Assembly (NCBI RefSeq): GCF_964355755.1
Contig: NC_092679.1
Coordinates: forward strand, 6,882,001-6,946,000
Direction of reading: 5' to 3'
Length of the DNA stretch: 64,000 bases
DNA from: Antedon mediterranea
Taxonomy: Eukaryota > Echinodermata > Crinoidea > Comatulida > Antedonidae
The translations under genes were made by a program, and so were the position numbers. Shown piece by piece: positions 43,466-64,000 of the stretch. The notes beneath the pieces were generated by a model that saw only the letters and a list, made by a program, of their open reading frames with translations, made no database searches and was not told the DNA's origin. Position 1 is the stretch's first letter. Every line of letters starts with the position of its first letter.

Positions 43466-44599
43466 GCTTGAAGGACACTTTTGGTGGTCCCATGGGCTTA
43501 CAATTAACAGGGAACGTGTGTCAATATATGGCGAATGACGTAGTTTTTACGTAATCTAGTCTCTATACTAACTGGGTGATCGAGTTCACTGTTACTCATG
43601 ATTTTTGTTTAATTTTCTCTGAAATCCGGGCGGGTCATGATTGTATTTGCATGCTAAGTTATCAATTTCCAGGGATATCTTCTTCTGCGCGTAAAAATAG
43701 TCAAGGTCATTAAGTCATCCTGCTACGGTTTGTTAAGTTTTCACATCTAGTGGTAGGTGGCGTGCAGAGAAAGCAATTCCAACACCTGGTTCACACATCA
43801 TGAGTAGGCATGTATATCTAGACCGGGTCTATAGAAACTATAAACACAACTATAAATGGTACATCCTATTCGGTATCTCTGCTCTTTACTGATGATACTG
43901 TCATGAATAACATAGTACATCAAATCACGGTTGCTGATGATGATATGACATATCATATTGTTCAGATAGTTCTAACGTTAGTAAAATGTTCGCATAGCTT
44001 TATACAATAATTAATTGATACAATTTGCATTAGCTCCTCCTACCTTAACAGGATAACGGTACATTTTTGGCTATCACGGCGCTCCATACAAAAATTAAAG
44101 TACGCGTGGCAAATGAGGGCGCTAGATTTTGTTAATTCGGCGTGTCAAAAAACAAGAATGATGAACTGCTGACTGTAAGAAATTAATGTTGGAATTTTGT
44201 AGTAATTTCTATTGACGTGGACAGTGTTATCACATAAATAGACTTCCAAATTGACTGAAATTGTAAGTAGCAACTTCTGAATTCTACATAAACTGATTCT
44301 ATTCAGGTAATGTAATTAATTAATATAAGGGTGGCTAGTCTGGACTGGGCCCAGAGGCCTAGCTAGGCTACCAACTACCCGGCCTTTCTATATATCAAAA
44401 CGGCAAGTCAGGTGTATAATGGCATCGAGGTGAGGATACGATGCGTAGGCGTTGGATCCGTTGGTGGGACGACCTGATCCTAGCCTAGCATTTTATTGAA
44501 AAGTATCCATTGTAAACTAAACATGGACTTAATACAACTCATTTAGGCTAGGCTATATATATAGGCCTATTAATTAAGTTTATGCAATATTATTAGTAT

Positions 44600-45359
44600 C
44601 GCCGTGGTTAGGATTCCGGCACCGGAACTCAACTGCCCAGCGTTAGGGATTCCGACACGCTATTGCGCATGCCCAGAGCGAGGTAATCGGCGACTCTATA
44701 CTTATCAACAGCGATGGATTATTTCATAGCTGGAAGCTGCGCCACACGGCGAACTAGCCTAGATGCCTTCTTCTAATATGGGATCCACTAATATAATCTA
44801 GGCTAGGGCTACCAGTTAGACTACGTGACCAGTGGGCCTATAGTATTTATTTTGTAATTAAAAAGTGGTTGCTTCATTCATATATAAAATTCATATCATA
44901 TGAATTATATAATTATAGCCTACATGACTAGTTTTATGATTTTTCATAACGCATTATATACTGTACATACAACATGCAATCACAAGTTGATTTTGTTGAC
45001 GGCAGCCACCGCGTGGATGTGAAAAAACTGTTCGGGAAGACAGCGCTAAAAACTGCATTACGATTCTTAGATAGATACTGATACTTATTAATATCATTAT
45101 AATTATTTTAACGCGTGGCGTAGTCATATTTTAATTATTAATTCATGTATGGCATTGGCCAAGTTTCATCCATCGCTCTCTCGCTCGCGCAACGACTATC
45201 TAGGCTACAGTAAATCCCTATAACACTCCGACTCTCCGTGGTGTGGCACTTTGGTGCAAGCTATAATTCACTTCCCAGAGCTCTGGGCATGCGCAATAGC
45301 GTGTCGGATTCCCTAACGGTGTGCAGTTGAGTTCCGGTGCCGGAATCCTAACCACGGCG
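44600..45359. mobile_element. Mutator-like non-autonomous transposon, 80 bp TIRs, 9 bp target duplication
   Basis: Bases 44600-44679 and the reverse complement of 45280-45359 match at all but about three of 80 positions (both begin CGCCGTGGTTAGGATTCCGG). The element is flanked by the direct repeat TATTAGTAT at 44591-44599 and 45360-45368. Long TIRs plus a 9 bp duplication are the hallmark of Mutator-like elements. The 600 bp interior has no transposase frame. It lies 190 bp before the SEC23 start codon, in its presumed 5' intron or promoter region. Confidence 0.85.
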
Positions 45360-45430
45360 TATTAGTATTACACACACAGTATATTTTCTATCAATCAATT
45401 AGAATTAAACATTCTTTCTACTTTTAACAG

Positions 45431-60496
<15,066 letters not shown>

Positions 60497-62385
60497 TGAC
60501 AGGCCATTGTTGATAAAGACAGCACCTGAGCACCTATCTTAAACCTATTGTATGAAGGAGCACTCAAGACTTGACGTATCAATGTCAACATGCTTGTCAT
60601 ATTACATAACACCCTGTTCACACTGCATAAACTGATATATACAAGTTGTAACATATTTTGATCATCTGGGTAATACTGACTTGGAAAGTCTAATGTGGAC
60701 GCAAGACCCAATGCAGTGATATTAATCAAAGACAGGTGATGAGTCAATAATACACTTTTTTCGATAATAGATTTTTATTGCAGGATGATCAAGACTTTGA
60801 TTTAAAATCTTATGAGCTTAATTCTATGTAATAACTGGCAGTGTTTAAAGTTTGTCTCAATAGGTACAAAGGGAAAGTAGATGTTTAGTTAAAAGACAAT
60901 CATTTTGTATATACAACTTGTGTATTATCACCAAAAACACCAATTTTAACATTTTATATAAATTTAAGGATCATGTTAATATTTTTGAACTGTAGTTAAT
61001 GCAGTAACTACATTTTTTTTTACTACAATAATGATTAACCAAACATTGGTATGCATACAAATATTTTGGCACGCATAGCGTTTCATACGCATAATACTCA
61101 AGTAAAGACAAGAATCAAAACGCTGATTGGAATACAAATTTAAGGAAGAAAATAAAGATTAGGAACAATTGTCACCTCACCTAAATAATTACATAAAGAG
61201 TCTAGTAACTGCAGTAACTGCAGTAAAATAATCTTAACATGTTCCTTTCGTCAGTTTATTTGTTTGTTTTTTTTCAACAATAACATTAAATCAAAATTAT
61301 CTATATTTATTTCTTAGATGCTACGTTTCTTATATTATAATAAAATTATATTTCTTTTAAATTGTAAAATATTTAAAGAAAAGTGACATTTTGCAACTTA
61401 TTATGATATTTCTGATTTCACAGCCATGAACAAAAACAAATTTATCCTGCTTGCCTAAAATGTATAATTATAAATAATTTAATACATTAAACCACTAATT
61501 ATTCAAATTACTTATTCAAAGTTGTAATATTTTATATTTTTAATTTATTTGGTGTCACACAGTAGCCTCAATAATAATTTAATAATAGATGTTTTTAATT
61601 TAATTTTACAAATATTATTTTTATAGTTTAACTGTATATGTTTCTAAGTTACCATAAACAAATTATAGTCTTTGTATTTCCAAATAATAATATTTGGAAT
61701 ATCTCTAATAGATTAGTTTCATTGATTATAGTGTTGCTTCAGCGGGGTATCACTCCAAATCTACTGGTGTCCCTCCAAATCTACTGGTGTCCAAACCTAA
61801 GTTCTGCTGCTTAGTTTAGTATGCTTAAGTCTGTATTTTTTATACGTGGTACCAGTTTTAATTGCATGTATTTTAAGTCGGTTAATTGTTAAGAAATTGT
61901 GCATTTGTTATATCAAGACATTACGTCAGTACAGTATTGTAAAATATAAAAATATATTGAATCTTCAAAGTCTTTTGTGTTTACATAAACGGTATGTTGT
62001 AGTTGGCTCTTTGTAGAGTTGTTTCAATGACTACTGCAACACTGTAATGTTCAACATTTAACACTGATGGAAAACGAAACGTACACATTTTGAAAGGAAT
62101 GGGGAAAATGGTTGCCAGTGACAAACACATCCCCTGCCTGTAATACTTATTGTAAGAAGTTCGATCTAAAATGGAGCCTGTTGCTGCATAGACACAATGA
62201 AAGTGAAGTCTCTCTGGAAGAAAGAGGCCTAGCGCTATACTTTCGGTTAGCAATCTATCAAAAGCATAGATAATAAATAGTCATTATTATTATATATAAC
62301 TTTTTGAGAAGAGAAGTTTATTTAAAACGTATCCGTGGTCAATAGCTATTTTTAATTACATACCAAAACATTATTAGTAGTGGTA
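60497..62385. other. SEC23 3' trailer and intergenic sequence
   Basis: Candidate AATAAA hexamers lie at 61151 and near 61337. Apart from the 20 bp duplication at 61747 I see no further structure up to the LINE remnant. Confidence 0.4.
61747..61792. repeat. 20 bp direct duplication
   Basis: CTCCAAATCTACTGGTGTCC occurs twice in direct succession in the region downstream of SEC23. Confidence 0.8.
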
Positions 62386-63722
62386 TAGTCACCTTGCCTG
62401 TGGAGCAGACATTTATTCCTGAAACTGATTGTAGTCTTACAACGTTCCCATTAGTTAAAACTGATGACATGTTTGAAATAATTAATAAAATTCCTAACAA
62501 GTCCAGTCCATTAGACCCTATGCCTACATGGCTGCTTAAGAAATGTACTCAGGTGATCTCCCCTGTTTTTACGCACATTGCAAATAGTTCATACACATCG
62601 GGTGTTTTTCCACAAAGTCTAAGAATAGGTGCTGTTGTCGTGTGGTGATACTGGTACTTTAAATGGATCTGAATCAAGTAAATTTCATCTTAGCTCTGGT
62701 GTCCCACAAGGGTCCACAATTAGTCCCCCACTTTTTACCACTTACATTAAACCTATTGCTGATATTATTAAGTCTCATGGGATACTTTTTCATCTATACG
62801 CACGCAGATGACACTCAATTGTATACCAGCTTTAACCCTAAAGTGCCAGGGGATCTCGAAGTTGCCATTTATAGAATTACTAAATGTATTAATGATCTTA
62901 GTATTTGGATGTACAAAAATCAATTTAAACTTAATGAATCAAAAACAGAGTTATTAGTTTTAACTCCACCAAAAGTCGACATTAGTAATAGAAATATTCA
63001 ACTGAATATTGGTGAAATTATTGTTAAACCCTCCAACACAGTTAGAAATCTTGGTGTGGTGTTTGATGTTTTTCTTCGTATGACACCCCACATTGATAAT
63101 GTCTGCCGTACTGTAAATTTTTTCTTAAGGGCATTGCGTAGAATAAGAAATTGTTTAGACAAAAAAACGTGTACCGAGGCTTTGAGGTCACTAATTCTAT
63201 CCAGGTTAGATTTGTAACTCACTATTTGTTGGAATGTCCAAACATAACATTTCGAGATTACAAAAGCTTCAGAACCGGGCTGCCAGGTTAATTTACCAAG
63301 TACCTATGTTTGTTAGTTCTAGACCTCTGCTTTATGAATTGCATTGGCTACCTGTTGAAAGTAGAATCACTTTTAAAATGTTACTTCATGTCTACAATTG
63401 TATAAATAATAATGCGCCCTGTTATCTGAGCAATCTCTTACGGGTGTATAGATGTGCTAAGAGACGCCTGAGGTCCGAGATAGATCACACTAGATTGGAT
63501 CACTGTCTCGAAAAGCGGACCTCTGGAAATAATACTTTCTCAAAATTTGGACCGGTGATGTGGAACGAACTCCCGTCTGTGATCCGTGAATAAACCACGG
63601 TTTTAAAATTTAAAAAAGCCCTCAAAACACATCTATTTCCTAAGAAGTGACTCATTGTTGGGTGTGCTGATGTAAAGCGCTTTGATAATTTTATACTAAT
63701 TTGGAAAAGCGCTATATAAATA
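62386..63722 (+). pseudogene. Decayed CR1/L2-like LINE, reverse-transcriptase remnant with 3' tail
   Basis: Three out-of-frame pieces read as one non-LTR reverse transcriptase. 62394-62648 gives IPNKSSPLDPMPTWLLKKC (start of the RT domain). 62650-62811 gives SSGVPQGSTISPPLF, and the frame then shifts near 62805 to ADDTQLYTSF (the second catalytic Asp pair) and on to about 63217. After another shift, 63234-63593 gives LQKLQNRAARLIYQVP and LHWLPVESRITFK, typical of the CR1/L2 thumb and C-terminus. Between the first two pieces, about 130-150 codons are missing, including the first catalytic-Asp motif. The 3' end has a short hairpin (AAGCGCTTTG...AAAGCGCTATATAAAT) and an (ATA)n tail, as in L2/CR1-type elements. 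It cannot encode a working enzyme. The 5' part is absent. Confidence 0.85.
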
Positions 63723-64000
63723 AAATAATAATAATAATAATAATTAGGCCTATAAAGACAACAGATATTACGTCATGAATACAAATTATCGAAGTTTTCC
63801 CATAATTGATAACGCAGTTTAAGATTTTGAGAATATACAATAGACAAGAAAAAATACTAATAAACCTTAAACTTAAGCTCATCATGTGGGCATATCAACT
63901 CCGTGCACCCGAAGACTTTGTCTAAAAAAGAAAGATAGATCCTGCTTGCTACATATTTTGCCATAGGGACTTGTCAATAGCGCCGTCATCGACGTAATCT
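63723..64000. other. Right edge, unassigned
   Basis: AT-rich sequence following the LINE tail. I see nothing gene-like. Confidence 0.4.

Larger units (their letters stand above)
42216..44590. other. Interval between the TRIM-like gene and the SEC23 5' region
   Basis: Holds the TRIM-like 3' trailer (AATAAA at 42624 and 42680), two C-type MITEs, and otherwise unassigned AT-rich sequence. The SEC23 promoter and first noncoding exon probably lie between about 44050 and 44330, but no signal decides it. Confidence 0.4.

Overview
The window is nuclear DNA of an invertebrate animal. It is AT-rich, genes have long introns with GT/AG borders, and mobile-element debris is dense. The encoded proteins stand close to vertebrate orthologues (MRCK kinase, GTPBP2, SEC23). 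A single-exon B-box/NHL TRIM-like gene, an orphan rhodopsin-like receptor and the very frequent word TAGGCCTA make an echinoderm or related deuterostome the best guess; that is inference, not proof.

Layout. Bases 1-19562 (minus strand) hold ten coding exons of a myotonic-dystrophy-kinase-related Cdc42-binding kinase (MRCK): start codon, kinase domain and the beginning of the coiled coil. The gene continues past base 1. A 1.95 kb interval separates it from the divergently transcribed GTPBP2-like gene (21514-27251, plus, 12 exons, 572 aa). From 27252 to 39772 no gene could be supported; the stretch holds SINEs, MITEs and tandem repeats. A RING-less TRIM-like gene (39801-42215, plus) has its whole coding sequence in one exon. 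SEC23 (45549-60496, plus, 16 coding exons, 768 aa) follows. Its ninth intron contains a complete two-exon GPCR gene on the opposite strand (54886-53019). The right end carries a decayed CR1/L2-like LINE (about 62386-63722).

Mobile elements. At least five families of short inverted-repeat elements recur: A (AAGCTCTGTCTACACTATC, 14 copies or fragments), B (TTAAAGATGTATTGTCC, 6), C (GCTTGGTTCCCACT, 8), D (TTAAAGGCCAATTTACAC, 3) and E (CCGTACTGACGCGGGTATAA, 2 nearly identical 650-670 bp copies). Two larger single elements have clear target duplications: a 2014 bp element (13086-15099, flanked by TATTA) inside MRCK and a 760 bp Mutator-like element with 80 bp terminal repeats and a 9 bp duplication (44600-45359) just upstream of SEC23. 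Several tRNA-derived SINEs are present, and one SINE family shares its 3' end with the LINE at the right edge. One D element has internally expanded into a 51 bp minisatellite.

The genes do not form a pathway. SEC23 is the COPII coat GAP in ER export, MRCK regulates actomyosin downstream of Cdc42, GTPBP2 is a translational-GTPase-like protein linked to ribosome rescue, and the TRIM-like and GPCR genes look lineage-specific. Exon borders were fixed by hand from splice sites, reading frame and remembered family alignment; junction phases agree and the summed lengths of the three complete spliced genes divide by three. No search was run.
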